From NCBI GenBank assembly GCA_045535815.1, contig JAZSMJ010000003.1:1-9556 (forward strand): 9,556 bases of DNA. Reading direction: 5' to 3'. Position 1 is the stretch's first letter; every line of letters begins with the position of its first letter. The notes under the pieces are model-generated. The model ran no database searches and had not been told where the DNA came from. It saw only the letters and a program-made list of their open reading frames with translations. Shown piece by piece: positions 1 through 6,568 of the stretch. The DNA is from JAZSMJ01 sp045535815 (GTDB lineage Bacteria; Bacillota; Clostridia; Oscillospirales; CAG-272). The position numbers were made by a program, and so were the translations under genes.

Positions 1-138
1 AAGCTGACCTATAGCATCGTAGGTATAGCGTATCTTAAGAACGTCATTTTCATATACGTGGGTTATGTTGTTCTTATTGTCATAAGCATACCTTATAACC
101 GCACCCGAGGGCATTGTAACGGTCTCGATTTGTAGGGA
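1..138 (-). pseudogene. RHS/YD-repeat protein fragment, open at the left edge
   Basis: The minus strand from 138 to the window edge encodes 46 residues with two YD-repeat signatures, RYAYDNKNNITHVYEN and IRYTYDAIGQL. These are typical of the beta-cage core of RHS/YD-repeat toxins, which are large surface or secreted proteins carrying a variable C-terminal toxin. The frame is closed upstream by a TAG at 139-141, and no start codon with a ribosome site is visible; the first internal ATG is at 112-114. The piece therefore lacks the N-terminus of a real RHS protein. It lies 47 bases beyond the stop of the small gene at 186-686 and is separated from it by two hairpins. It may be a decayed gene, or the conserved head of an orphan RHS tip cassette continuing to the left. 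RHS repeats commonly break assemblies, which may explain the contig edge here. The repeat family is clear; gene status is uncertain. Confidence 0.7.
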
Positions 139-175
139 CTACATCCTCTCGGCGGTGTAATCCACAGCCGAGAGG
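131..175. repeat. Tandem pair of hairpins, candidate repetitive palindromic element
   Basis: Two perfect inverted repeats lie back to back. TGTAG and CTACA (131-135 and 139-143) enclose three bases. One base later CCTCTCGGC and GCCGAGAGG (145-153 and 167-175) enclose thirteen. They fill most of the gap between the small gene and the RHS remnant. Neither strand has a U-tract directly after the larger stem, so it is a poor intrinsic terminator. It could be a short interspersed palindromic repeat or the scar of a cassette junction. Copy number cannot be judged from this window. Confidence 0.45.
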
Positions 176-185
176 AATTTCTATA

Positions 186-686
186 TCATATCTTTGAATA
201 ACATACTATTCTGTTGCCGAACTTATCCTCGTCGTGAATAAGTGAAAAACACCACGAAAAAGAATCATCACAAATTATCATATCAAATACATATTCTGAA
301 TCGGTTATATAGTATTTGTAGCCACCTTCTTGAATTTCAGGTTGATTTTCTTCATCCTGATAAGAAAGAATAGAGAGCAGTTCTTGTTTGTTGGCAGAAA
401 CGTAATTGCATCCTACTAACTTGAATTCGTTGTTGATCGGTCTGCACATTAATCCCCACACGACGTGAAATTTTTGTATATCCCAATGCTTGATGAGGTC
501 TAAAACATCTGAAAATTTTATGCGTTTATCATTATTAATAAACTCTCCAATGTTTGTGTTCCCTTGGTGATTCTCAAGTGCAAATCTTTTGTAGCTTTCA
601 AAATCAACAAAAAGGTTTAATTTGCTGTCTTTTAAGTCTTGGTAATTATCAATTTTTTTAGTTATCATGATATGAAACCCCATCAA
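186..686 (-). CDS. Unrecognised small protein, candidate orphan RHS immunity protein
   Basis: A free-standing frame of up to 166 residues. I do not recognise the family. It is acidic and aromatic-rich, with no signal peptide or membrane span, so it is probably a compact cytosolic protein. Notable stretches are FHVVWGLMCRP near residue 72 and a Tyr/Trp/Asp-rich C-terminal third (YKYYITDSEYVFDMIICDD, then SWCFSLIHDED). Possible starts are TTG at 686, ATG at 683 and ATG at 668. The last (160 residues) is preferred because the predicted transcript begins near 697, and a GGGG at 678-681 lies nine bases before it. The gene has its own near-consensus promoter and follows the ldh terminator. Its size, composition and position beside a headless RHS fragment resemble immunity genes of polymorphic toxin loci. 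That is inference from context only, and no partner toxin is visible here. Confidence 0.75.
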   Translation of the reverse strand: MMGFHIMITKKIDNYQDLKDSKLNLFVDFESYKRFALENHQGNTNIGEFINNDKRIKFSDVLDLIKHWDIQKFHVVWGLMCRPINNEFKLVGCNYVSANKQELLSILSYQDEENQPEIQEGGYKYYITDSEYVFDMIICDDSFSWCFSLIHDEDKFGNRIVCYSKI

Positions 687-703
687 AATGTTAATCTATC
701 TTT

Positions 704-732
704 ATTCTACCATTTTTACATAATAATGTCAA
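704..732 (-). promoter_or_regulatory. Sigma-A-type promoter of the small gene
   Basis: On the minus strand a perfect -35 TTGACA (727-732) is separated by exactly 17 bases from TAGAAT (704-709), one mismatch from the -10 consensus. Transcription would begin near 697, leaving a leader of about 29 bases to the ATG at 668. It lies just beyond the ldh terminator, so the small gene is an independent unit. Confidence 0.75.
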
Positions 733-760
733 TATAAACAGCGTAAAAACTATGCAATTT

Positions 761-801
761 AAACATAAAATGCCGTATGATGCGATTGCATTATACGGCA
801 T
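761..801 (-). terminator. Intrinsic terminator of ldh
   Basis: The stem starts three bases after the ldh stop. ATGCCGTAT (770-778) pairs with ATACGGCAT (793-801), and an inner ATGC/GCAT pair brings the helix to about 14 base pairs with one G-T wobble and a GATT tetraloop. On the minus strand it is followed by TTTATGTTT (769-761). On the plus strand a T-run at 808-814 follows, so it may act in both directions. Confidence 0.8.
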
Positions 802-804
802 AAT

Positions 805-1776
805 TCATTTTTTTGTGGTGCTATTTGCAAGGCCTATTTCTTTGAAGACGTCGTCAAGAAACATACACGATTCATTAAAGGTCTTAAGCTCATAGTCGTT
901 AAGCGGAAGTCTTATCTTACTTTTGATCCCGTTTCTGCCTACAATACACGGTGAACCTACAAAGACGTTATTCTGACCGTATTCACCGGTCATCATAGCC
1001 GAGACTGTAAGAATACTGTTTTCATCCCCGAGAATGGCTTTCGTTATCCGCACCATTGCCATTCCTATACCGTAATAGGTAGCGTTTTTTGCCTCTATTA
1101 TTTTCTGAGCCGCACATCGCACGTCATCTTCTATTTTTACGATACTTTCGTAGCTGTATTTGCTTCGGTTATCGTCACAGATAGAAAGTACGGTTTTGGT
1201 AGCTATCATAGCTTGAGACCAGGGAACGAATTCGCTGTTTCCGTGCTCACCTATAACGTATGCGTGAACGTTTCTCGGGTCAACGTTGAAATAATCGCCG
1301 AGAAGATATCTGAGACGGGCGGTATCAAGCGTTGTTCCGGTGCCTATTATTCTCTCGGACGGCAGACCTGAGAGCTCGCTCACCATTCTTGCAAGAATGT
1401 CAACCGGATTTGATGCAATCAGAAAAACGCCTTTAAATCCGGCACTTGAAACGTTTCCTACTATATCTGCAAGTATTTCGGAATTGCGTCTGAGAAGGGA
1501 AATGCGACTCTCTCCGGGCTTTTGGCTTACTCCTGCACATATAGCAACTATATCTGCATTTGAGCATTCATCATAGTCACCCGACCATATTTTCATATGG
1601 CTTTGTGCAAAGGCAAGTCCGTGATTTAAGTCCATAGCCTCGCCCTCCGCCTTTTTCTTATCCTTGTCAATAAGAACCAGCATATCGCATGCGTTTTGAT
1701 TTAACGCCGCATAGGCGTAGCTCATCCCGACAAAGCCCGTTCCTATCAATACTACCTTCTTTGAACCGTTTTCCAT
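805..1776 (-). CDS. ldh: L-lactate dehydrogenase
   Basis: NAD-dependent cytosolic enzyme that reduces pyruvate to L-lactate and regenerates NAD+ during fermentation. The 323 residues match the usual length. The Rossmann nucleotide loop GTGFVG is at residues 12-17, with the NAD-selecting Asp37 at the end of the second strand. The mobile loop AGVSQKPGESR (81-91) carries Gln85, the residue marking lactate rather than malate dehydrogenase, and Arg91. Asp151, the substrate-binding Arg154 (LDTARLR) and the proton-relay His178 (GEHGNS) are all present. The Asn after the catalytic His-Gly replaces the Asp usual in this motif, a mild variation. The ATG at 1776 is preceded by a modest AAAGG/GCAGAG ribosome site. 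It lies 91 bases after the methyltransferase stop with a hairpin between, and a strong terminator follows. I saw no convincing promoter of its own, and no operator or Rex-type site is certain. Confidence 0.95.
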   Translation of the reverse strand: MENGSKKVVLIGTGFVGMSYAYAALNQNACDMLVLIDKDKKKAEGEAMDLNHGLAFAQSHMKIWSGDYDECSNADIVAICAGVSQKPGESRISLLRRNSEILADIVGNVSSAGFKGVFLIASNPVDILARMVSELSGLPSERIIGTGTTLDTARLRYLLGDYFNVDPRNVHAYVIGEHGNSEFVPWSQAMIATKTVLSICDDNRSKYSYESIVKIEDDVRCAAQKIIEAKNATYYGIGMAMVRITKAILGDENSILTVSAMMTGEYGQNNVFVGSPCIVGRNGIKSKIRLPLNDYELKTFNESCMFLDDVFKEIGLANSTTKK

Positions 1777-1793
1777 TATCTGCTCTGCCTTTC

Positions 1794-1825
1794 AAATAAT
1801 AAAACAGTACCTTTTTAGGTACTGT
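1794..1825 (-). terminator. Intrinsic terminator between methyltransferase and ldh
   Basis: ACAGTACCT (1804-1812) and AGGTACTGT (1817-1825) form a perfect nine-base stem with a four-base loop. On the minus strand it is followed by TTTTATTATTT. It lies about 42 bases after the methyltransferase stop and 28 bases before the ldh start, so it can end the upstream transcript or attenuate read-through into ldh. The stem is AT-rich, so termination may be partial. Confidence 0.65.
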
Positions 1826-1867
1826 CTTAATATTATTATCTGAAATAAGCTGTTGCATACATCTGCT

Positions 1868-2713
1868 TTATTTTGATATTGAGCAGGCAACCATTTTTAC
1901 GAACATTTCTTTGGTAAGAGGAAACTTTGCCAAAGGTGAGAGAAATGAGCGGAGCGCAACCTCGCTGTAGTAGTCCGGTTTTATATTGTTTTTGCTCAGT
2001 ATCTTTTTGAATCTCTTGATCGTCATTCGGTTGATATACGAGTAAACGTCGTTTCCGTTTTCATCCTTTGAGAAGCGAAGCTTCAAGCGCTCGTTTTCAT
2101 CCGGTGTTCCGTGAATAAGCTCCTTATAAGCCGAAATAAGCGCCTTATCGGAGAAAAAGACGTGCACCCAGGGCATATTTATAGCATCGCTTAAATGTGC
2201 TCCAAAGGGATGATAATAGGGCGGAAAATTGATGTATATCCTGCCACCCGGACGGATGAGCCTGATGCTTTCAAGCAGAGCCTTTTCGGGATTATCAACG
2301 TGCTCCATAAAATCATTCATTATGACTGTATCAAATGAGTTATCGGGAAAGGGAAGCTCGTATGCAGAGGCGCATATAAACTCAAATCTATCCGAATAAC
2401 CAAGCTTTTCGGCAAGGGCTAAAGCTTCTTTTTCATAATGATCCATTATGTCAACACCGATAACCTTTTCAGCTCCGCATTTAACGTAATAAAGACTTTT
2501 TCCTGCCGCACCGCAGCCCATATCAAGCACGGTCTTACCGCCGAACATTTCCTCTTCGGTATATTTTGCCATAAAATGCTGAATGGTGTCTCTGCCTTTT
2601 TCAAACTGCCACTGCGCATAGGTCTTAACACCGTCATTCTGCATATTAAATGGGTGAAGCTGTTTCGGGAATATTTTATTTGTAAATTTGATCAGTTTTG
2701 TTGAAATACTCAT
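1868..2713 (-). CDS. Class I SAM-dependent methyltransferase, substrate unknown
   Basis: A 281-residue soluble protein with a complete Rossmann-type methyltransferase core (Methyltransf_11/25 kind). Motif I is VLDMGCGAAGKS (62-73). The acidic residue at the end of strand two is Asp88 (VIGVD). Motif II-like PFPDNSFDTVIMNDFMEH is at about 121-138, and the motif III region RLIRPGGRIYINFPP follows near 155-169. The segment after the core (HLSDAINMPWVHVFF and the Lys/Arg-rich C-terminus) resembles methyltransferases found near surface-polysaccharide genes, but nothing here fixes the acceptor; small-molecule and sugar acceptors are both possible. No signal peptide or membrane span is seen. The ATG is well supported by AAAGGAT about eight bases upstream. 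It has its own promoter and an unusual structured leader, so it is not simply the second gene of an operon with the citrate synthase. Confidence 0.88.
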   Translation of the reverse strand: MSISTKLIKFTNKIFPKQLHPFNMQNDGVKTYAQWQFEKGRDTIQHFMAKYTEEEMFGGKTVLDMGCGAAGKSLYYVKCGAEKVIGVDIMDHYEKEALALAEKLGYSDRFEFICASAYELPFPDNSFDTVIMNDFMEHVDNPEKALLESIRLIRPGGRIYINFPPYYHPFGAHLSDAINMPWVHVFFSDKALISAYKELIHGTPDENERLKLRFSKDENGNDVYSYINRMTIKRFKKILSKNNIKPDYYSEVALRSFLSPLAKFPLTKEMFVKMVACSISK

Positions 2714-2736
2714 AATACTATCCTTTGTAAAAGTAA

Positions 2737-2767
2737 AGCCGTATACGCATTTATTGCATATACGGCT
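2737..2767 (-). terminator. Terminator-like hairpin in the methyltransferase leader
   Basis: AGCCGTATA (2759-2767, minus sense) pairs with TATACGGCT (2737-2745), extended by an inner GCA/TGC after one mismatch. It is followed by TTTACTTTTA. It sits about 80 bases after the citrate-synthase stop, so it can end that transcript. It also lies downstream of the methyltransferase promoter and so within that gene's leader. An upstream CGGCTGA (2798-2804) is exactly complementary to TCAGCCG (2763-2769), which overlaps the 5' arm, so the two structures exclude each other. Confidence 0.6.
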
Positions 2768-2811
2768 GAAATACTTATAGTAAATGAAGCCTTATTATCA
2801 GCCGCATTTAT

Positions 2812-2840
2812 ATTGTATCATATGTTTTCCATATTATCAA
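2812..2840 (-). promoter_or_regulatory. Sigma-A-type promoter of the methyltransferase gene
   Basis: Minus-strand TTGATA (2835-2840) and TACAAT (2812-2817) are each one mismatch from consensus and are spaced by exactly 17 bases. The expected start is near 2805, giving a leader of about 90 bases containing two alternative hairpins. The -35 lies eight bases beyond the stop of the upstream gene. Confidence 0.65.
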
Positions 2841-2847
2841 GGGTAGA

Positions 2848-4272
2848 TTATTTTTTCTCTTTTAAGTGAATGTGAGAAAGCTTTGCGTAAAGCTCAAAAT
2901 CTACCTTTCTGAGCATATCCTCAAGCTCCCCATCGCCCATAACGGTGTTTCTGCCGTTTTCATATTCCTCATCAATGAGTGCCTTCATCTTAACGATAGC
3001 CTCGTCTCTCTTGCCAATCATTTCGTCACCGACAAGTCTGAAGAAGCTGTTGAGCCAGTGAGCTATACCTGCAAGACCGCTGTGCGAGTCAACTGCAACG
3101 GTTGCAGGGCGGTTGAGTATTTTAGCTGTGTTGAAGATATTGTATATTTCTTCATCCTTGAGAAGTCCGTCAGCATGAATTCCGGCACGTGTAACGTTGA
3201 AGTTTCTTCCAACAAAGGGTGTACGAGCAGGTATTTCATATCCTATCTCATCCTCAAAATATCTTGCGATATCTGTTATAACGCTAAGGTCCATTCCGTC
3301 GGTCGTGCCTCTGAGTGACGCATATTCGATAGCCATAGCCTCAAGCGGACAGTTACCCGTTCTTTCGCCTATGCCAAGGAGGGAACAGTTAACGCTTGAG
3401 CTTCCGTAAAGCCATGCAGTTGCGGCATTGGTAACTACCTTATAGAAGTCGTTATGGCCGTGCCACTCAATAAGAGAGCTCGGGAAGCCTGCATAGTGCA
3501 TAAGACCGTATATTATACCCGGAACGCTTCTCGGAAGCGCACATCCGGGATAGGTTACGCCGTATCCCATGGTATCGCATGCTCTTATCTTTATCGGAAT
3601 GCCTGCTTCCTTGCTGAGATCGTTCAGCTCTGCGGCAAAGGGGACGACGAAGCCGTAAAAGTCGGCACGTGTAATATCCTCAAAGTGACATCTCGGACGT
3701 ATGCCGTGATCAAGCACCTTCTTAACAACGCCGAGATACTTGTCCATAGCCTGTGCTCTGGTAAGCCCCATTTTATTGTAAATGTGATAGTCCGAACAGC
3801 TGACCAGGATACCGGTCTCCTTGAGATTGAGCTCCTTGACGAGCTCGAAATCTCCGTCATTAGCTCTTATCCAGCTGGTTATTTCGGGAAATTCATAGCC
3901 GAGCTCCTGACACTTACGGATAGCCGTGCGATCCTTTTCCGAATAAACGAAAAATTCACTCTGTCTGATTATGCCCTTGGAACCGCCGAGCTTATGAAGC
4001 AGTGAAAACAGCTTTACTATCTGCTCAACCGAAAACGGAGAGGTAGATTGCTGACCGTCACGGAAGGTTGTATCGGTTATCCATATTTCCGATGGCATAT
4101 TCATTGGAACGAATCTGTGGTTGAAGGATACCTTCGGAATCGATTCGTAATCAAAGAGATGACGGTAAAGATGCGGATTTGGTCTGTCCTGAAGCTGGAA
4201 TCTGTATGCAGACTGCTCGAGCAGGTTTGTATTTTCGGAAAATTCAAGTTCGTTGCGTTCTTTGTAAGGCAT
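2848..4272 (-). CDS. Re-citrate synthase-like DRE-TIM metallolyase
   Basis: This enzyme belongs to the 2-isopropylmalate/homocitrate synthase superfamily, which condenses acetyl-CoA with a 2-oxo acid. At 474 residues it has the catalytic TIM barrel but no typical LeuA C-terminal leucine-binding regulatory domain. The barrel opens with DTTFRDGQQ (67-75). The metal-binding HGHND is at 271-275 and GIGERTGNCPLE at 300-311. Long stretches such as IIRQSEFF, RPRCHFEDITRADFYGFV and IRACDTMGYGV match, from memory, the Re-face citrate synthase of Clostridium kluyveri. That enzyme makes citrate from oxaloacetate and acetyl-CoA for glutamate synthesis in anaerobes lacking ordinary citrate synthase. Databases often label the family 2-isopropylmalate synthase, and homocitrate synthase is also possible. 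The ATG at 4272 has AAAGGA thirteen bases upstream, which is rather far. It has its own promoter and is divergent from typA. Confidence 0.85.
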   Translation of the reverse strand: MPYKERNELEFSENTNLLEQSAYRFQLQDRPNPHLYRHLFDYESIPKVSFNHRFVPMNMPSEIWITDTTFRDGQQSTSPFSVEQIVKLFSLLHKLGGSKGIIRQSEFFVYSEKDRTAIRKCQELGYEFPEITSWIRANDGDFELVKELNLKETGILVSCSDYHIYNKMGLTRAQAMDKYLGVVKKVLDHGIRPRCHFEDITRADFYGFVVPFAAELNDLSKEAGIPIKIRACDTMGYGVTYPGCALPRSVPGIIYGLMHYAGFPSSLIEWHGHNDFYKVVTNAATAWLYGSSSVNCSLLGIGERTGNCPLEAMAIEYASLRGTTDGMDLSVITDIARYFEDEIGYEIPARTPFVGRNFNVTRAGIHADGLLKDEEIYNIFNTAKILNRPATVAVDSHSGLAGIAHWLNSFFRLVGDEMIGKRDEAIVKMKALIDEEYENGRNTVMGDGELEDMLRKVDFELYAKLSHIHLKEKK

Positions 4273-4324
4273 ATTGATACGACAGTCCTTTCATTTCGCA
4301 GATAAAAAATAGTATTATGTGTAT

Positions 4325-4353
4325 ATCATACTACATTTTTTGAATAATTGCAA
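4325..4353 (-). promoter_or_regulatory. Promoter of the Re-citrate synthase-like gene
   Basis: Minus-strand TTGCAA (4348-4353) and TATGAT (4325-4330) are spaced by 17 bases. Transcription would start near 4318, giving a leader of about 46 bases with no obvious structure. Just upstream (plus-strand 4364-4383), GCAAAAATAT and GCAAAATAT form a short direct repeat, and further TTGCAA-like words occur; their role is unknown. Confidence 0.55.
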
Positions 4354-4520
4354 TAGAAAACTTGCAAAAATATCGCAAAATATCAACAAATTTCGTTAAA
4401 AGTGCAATTTAACCAATGTGAACATTCAAAAATGCAGATGTTATAAACGTGATTGAATGTGCTATCCGTCAAAAAACACAAATAATCTGCAATTTTTTTG
4501 AAAAAATATATTATAAATAC
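4354..4520. other. Core of the divergent intergenic region, no further feature seen
   Basis: The gap between the two divergent genes spans 4273-4600. Outside the two promoters it is very AT-rich, with A and T runs (4471-4476, 4493-4499). I see no supported open frame, no strong hairpin and no recognisable riboswitch or T-box. It may hold upstream promoter elements. Confidence 0.5.
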
Positions 4521-4522
4521 TG

Positions 4523-4551
4523 TTTTAAAAAGACGAAAAGTGTGATATAAT
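4523..4551 (+). promoter_or_regulatory. Extended -10 promoter of typA
   Basis: A perfect TATAAT (4546-4551) is preceded directly by TGA, giving the extended -10 TGn element. The -35 region is weak (TTTTAA at 4523-4528, spacer 17), as is common with extended -10 promoters. The start would be near 4558, giving a leader of about 42 bases. Confidence 0.65.
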
Positions 4552-4600
4552 ATTTAAGTTAGAGAAAAATAATTTTAAGAAAAGAAGCGGAGAGATAGAA

Positions 4601-6421
4601 TTGATACGCGAAGATCTCAGAAATATTGCAATTATAGCACACGTTGACCACGGTAAGACAACGCTTGTTGACGAGATGCTCAAGCAGGGCGGAGCTTATC
4701 ATGAAAACCAGGTCACCGAGGACAGAGTAATGGACAGTAACGCTCTTGAGCGTGAAAGAGGAATTACCATACTCGCAAAGAATACCGCAATACACTATAA
4801 GGATAAAAAGATAAACGTTATCGACACTCCCGGTCACGCAGACTTTGGCGGAGAGGTTGAGCGTATACTTAAGATGGTTAACGGCGTTTTGCTTTTGGTT
4901 GACGCCGCAGAAGGACCTATGCCTCAGACGAGATTCGTTCTTCAAAGAGCTCTTGAGCTTAATCACAAGGTAATAGTAGTAATTAACAAGATAGACAAGC
5001 CCGATGCGAGAATAGAAGAGGTTGAGGAAGAGGTGCTTGAGCTTCTTATCGATCTTAACGCAACCGACGAGCAGCTTGACAGCCCTATGCTTTTCTGTTC
5101 GGGCAGAGCAGGCACAGCTTCGCTTTCTCCTTATCAGGAGGGCACAGATCTTATCCCCTTGCTTGATACCATAGTTGAATATATACCTGCTCCCGAGGGA
5201 GATGAAAACGGTGAGCTTCAGCTTCTCGTTTCTTCGATAGACTATAACGACTACGTTGGAAGAATAGGTATCGGAAGAATTGAGCGAGGCGTTATCAGAC
5301 AGAATCAGGAGGTTATGATCTCCAACTTCCATTCCGAAGAAGCTCCGAAAAAGACAAAGATAGTTTCAATTTATCAGATAGACGGTCTTACCAGAATTCC
5401 CGTAGAAGAAGCAATGATGGGCGATATCGTATGCTTCTCAGGTGCTGAAAATATCACGATAGGTGATACAGTTACGTCAGTAAACTGCGTTGAGCCTCTT
5501 GAGTTCGTTAAGGTAAGTGAGCCTACTATGGAAATGACCTTTGCGGTAAACGACAGCCCCTTTGCCGGCAGAGAGGGAAAATACGTTACCTCCCGTCAGC
5601 TTAGAGAAAGACTTTATAAAGAGCTTTTAAAGGACGTTTCTCTCCGTGTATCCGACGGCGAGACCACCGACTGCTTCAAGGTTGCGGGCAGAGGTGAGAT
5701 GCATCTTTCCATTCTTGTTGAAAATATGCGCCGTGAGGGATACGAGCTCTCGTGCAGTACTCCCAGAGTTTTGTATAAGGATATAGACGGCGTGAGATGT
5801 GAGCCTATTGAGCGCTGTGAGATAGACGTTCCGGAGGAATACGTTGGCTCTGTAGTTGAAAAGCTGAGTGCAAGACGAGGAGATCTTCTCGAGATGAATC
5901 CGCACGGCAAGCGTATGAAGATTATTTACAGTATTCCATCAAGATGTCTTTTTGGATACAGAAGCGAATTTCTGACCGACACCAGAGGAGAAGGAATCAT
6001 CAATACTCTCTTTGACGGATATCAGCCCTATAAGGGAGAGATAGTTTCAAGATTTACCGGATCGCTTATTGCGTCCGAAGCAGGAGAAACTACCTCGTAC
6101 GGTCTTTTCAACGCACAGGACAGAGGTGTAATGTTCCTGTCCACAGCAACTCCCGTTTATGAGGGTATGATAGTCGGTGAGTCACCGAAGCAAGGTGATA
6201 TATGCGTAAACGTATGTAAAAAGAAGCATCTTACCGCTATAAGAAGTGCAGGCGCAGACGAGGCACTCAGACTTGTTACTCCCAGAATAATGAGCCTTGA
6301 GGAAGCTATTGAGTTTATTGCCGAGGACGAGCTTATTGAGGTAACGCCCAAGAGCATAAGACTCCGCAAGAAGATACTCAACACCGCAAACAGACTTAAA
6401 GCACAGTTCAAGAATAAGTAA
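4601..6421 (+). CDS. typA: Ribosome-associated GTPase TypA/BipA
   Basis: Translational GTPase related to EF-G and LepA that binds the ribosome and aids 50S assembly and stress or cold adaptation. The 606 residues match the family. The G-domain motifs are complete: AHVDHGKT (13-20), RERGIT (51-56), DTPGH (75-79), NKID (129-132) and SGRAG (167-171). The beta-barrel domain, EF-G-like domains and the BipA-specific C-terminal domain follow (for example GRGEMHLSILVENMRREG, then LFGYRSEFLTDTRGEG near residues 448-463, ending in a Lys/Arg-rich helix). Translation starts at TTG 4601: it has a good GGAGAG six bases upstream and yields the expected N-terminus, and no ATG fits. It is monocistronic, with an extended -10 promoter before it and a strong terminator after it. 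Arginine is encoded mostly by AGA (about 28 of 40), unlike the genes to its right. Confidence 0.97.
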   Translation: MIREDLRNIAIIAHVDHGKTTLVDEMLKQGGAYHENQVTEDRVMDSNALERERGITILAKNTAIHYKDKKINVIDTPGHADFGGEVERILKMVNGVLLLVDAAEGPMPQTRFVLQRALELNHKVIVVINKIDKPDARIEEVEEEVLELLIDLNATDEQLDSPMLFCSGRAGTASLSPYQEGTDLIPLLDTIVEYIPAPEGDENGELQLLVSSIDYNDYVGRIGIGRIERGVIRQNQEVMISNFHSEEAPKKTKIVSIYQIDGLTRIPVEEAMMGDIVCFSGAENITIGDTVTSVNCVEPLEFVKVSEPTMEMTFAVNDSPFAGREGKYVTSRQLRERLYKELLKDVSLRVSDGETTDCFKVAGRGEMHLSILVENMRREGYELSCSTPRVLYKDIDGVRCEPIERCEIDVPEEYVGSVVEKLSARRGDLLEMNPHGKRMKIIYSIPSRCLFGYRSEFLTDTRGEGIINTLFDGYQPYKGEIVSRFTGSLIASEAGETTSYGLFNAQDRGVMFLSTATPVYEGMIVGESPKQGDICVNVCKKKHLTAIRSAGADEALRLVTPRIMSLEEAIEFIAEDELIEVTPKSIRLRKKILNTANRLKAQFKNK

Positions 6422-6436
6422 AAGACATTTTTAAAT

Positions 6437-6473
6437 AATGCCCGCAATGATCATTGCGGGCATTTGCTTGTTT
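6437..6473 (+). terminator. Intrinsic terminator of typA
   Basis: A perfect 28-base palindrome begins 15 bases after the typA stop. AATGCCCGCAATGA (6437-6450) is directly followed by its complement TCATTGCGGGCATT (6451-6464), giving a 12-base GC-rich stem with a GATC loop. TGCTTGTTT follows. It separates typA from the two-component genes. Confidence 0.85.
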
Positions 6474-6537
6474 GCCCATAACACGATTTGAGCTAAAACA
6501 ATAATAGATAACATTATTCACCCAAATAATAGATTGC

Positions 6538-6568
6538 TCACAACATGTTCACAGATGTGTGATAGAAT
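6538..6568 (+). promoter_or_regulatory. Putative autoregulated promoter of the two-component operon
   Basis: TAGAAT (6563-6568) preceded by TGA makes an extended -10, but the -35 position (about 6540-6545, ACAACA) is poor. That position lies inside two TCACA copies (6538-6542 and 6549-6553) exactly 11 bases apart. OmpR/PhoB-type regulators bind such 11-base direct repeats, so activation by the encoded regulator is plausible. A further TCAC lies at 6518-6521. Confidence 0.4.

Noticed and set aside
145..175. Terminator of the small gene
   Set aside because: The stem is perfect but neither strand has a U-tract after it; kept only as a repeat candidate.
805..1776. Malate dehydrogenase
   Set aside because: The specificity loop has Gln85 in the place where malate dehydrogenases have Arg.
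3454..4005. Plus-strand open frame of 183 residues opposite the citrate-synthase-like gene
   Set aside because: Antisense shadow of a well-conserved enzyme, with no recognisable motif.
4559..5332. Long minus-strand open frame of 257 residues opposite typA
   Set aside because: It lies wholly antisense to the G-domain of a certain gene, has low-complexity Tyr/Leu/Val-rich composition, and shows no domain.
4601..6421. EF-G, LepA or tetracycline-resistance ribosomal protection protein
   Set aside because: Length of about 606 residues, the Arg-rich BipA-type C-terminus and the family-typical N-terminus (NIAIIAHVDHGKTTLVDEML) fit TypA/BipA.
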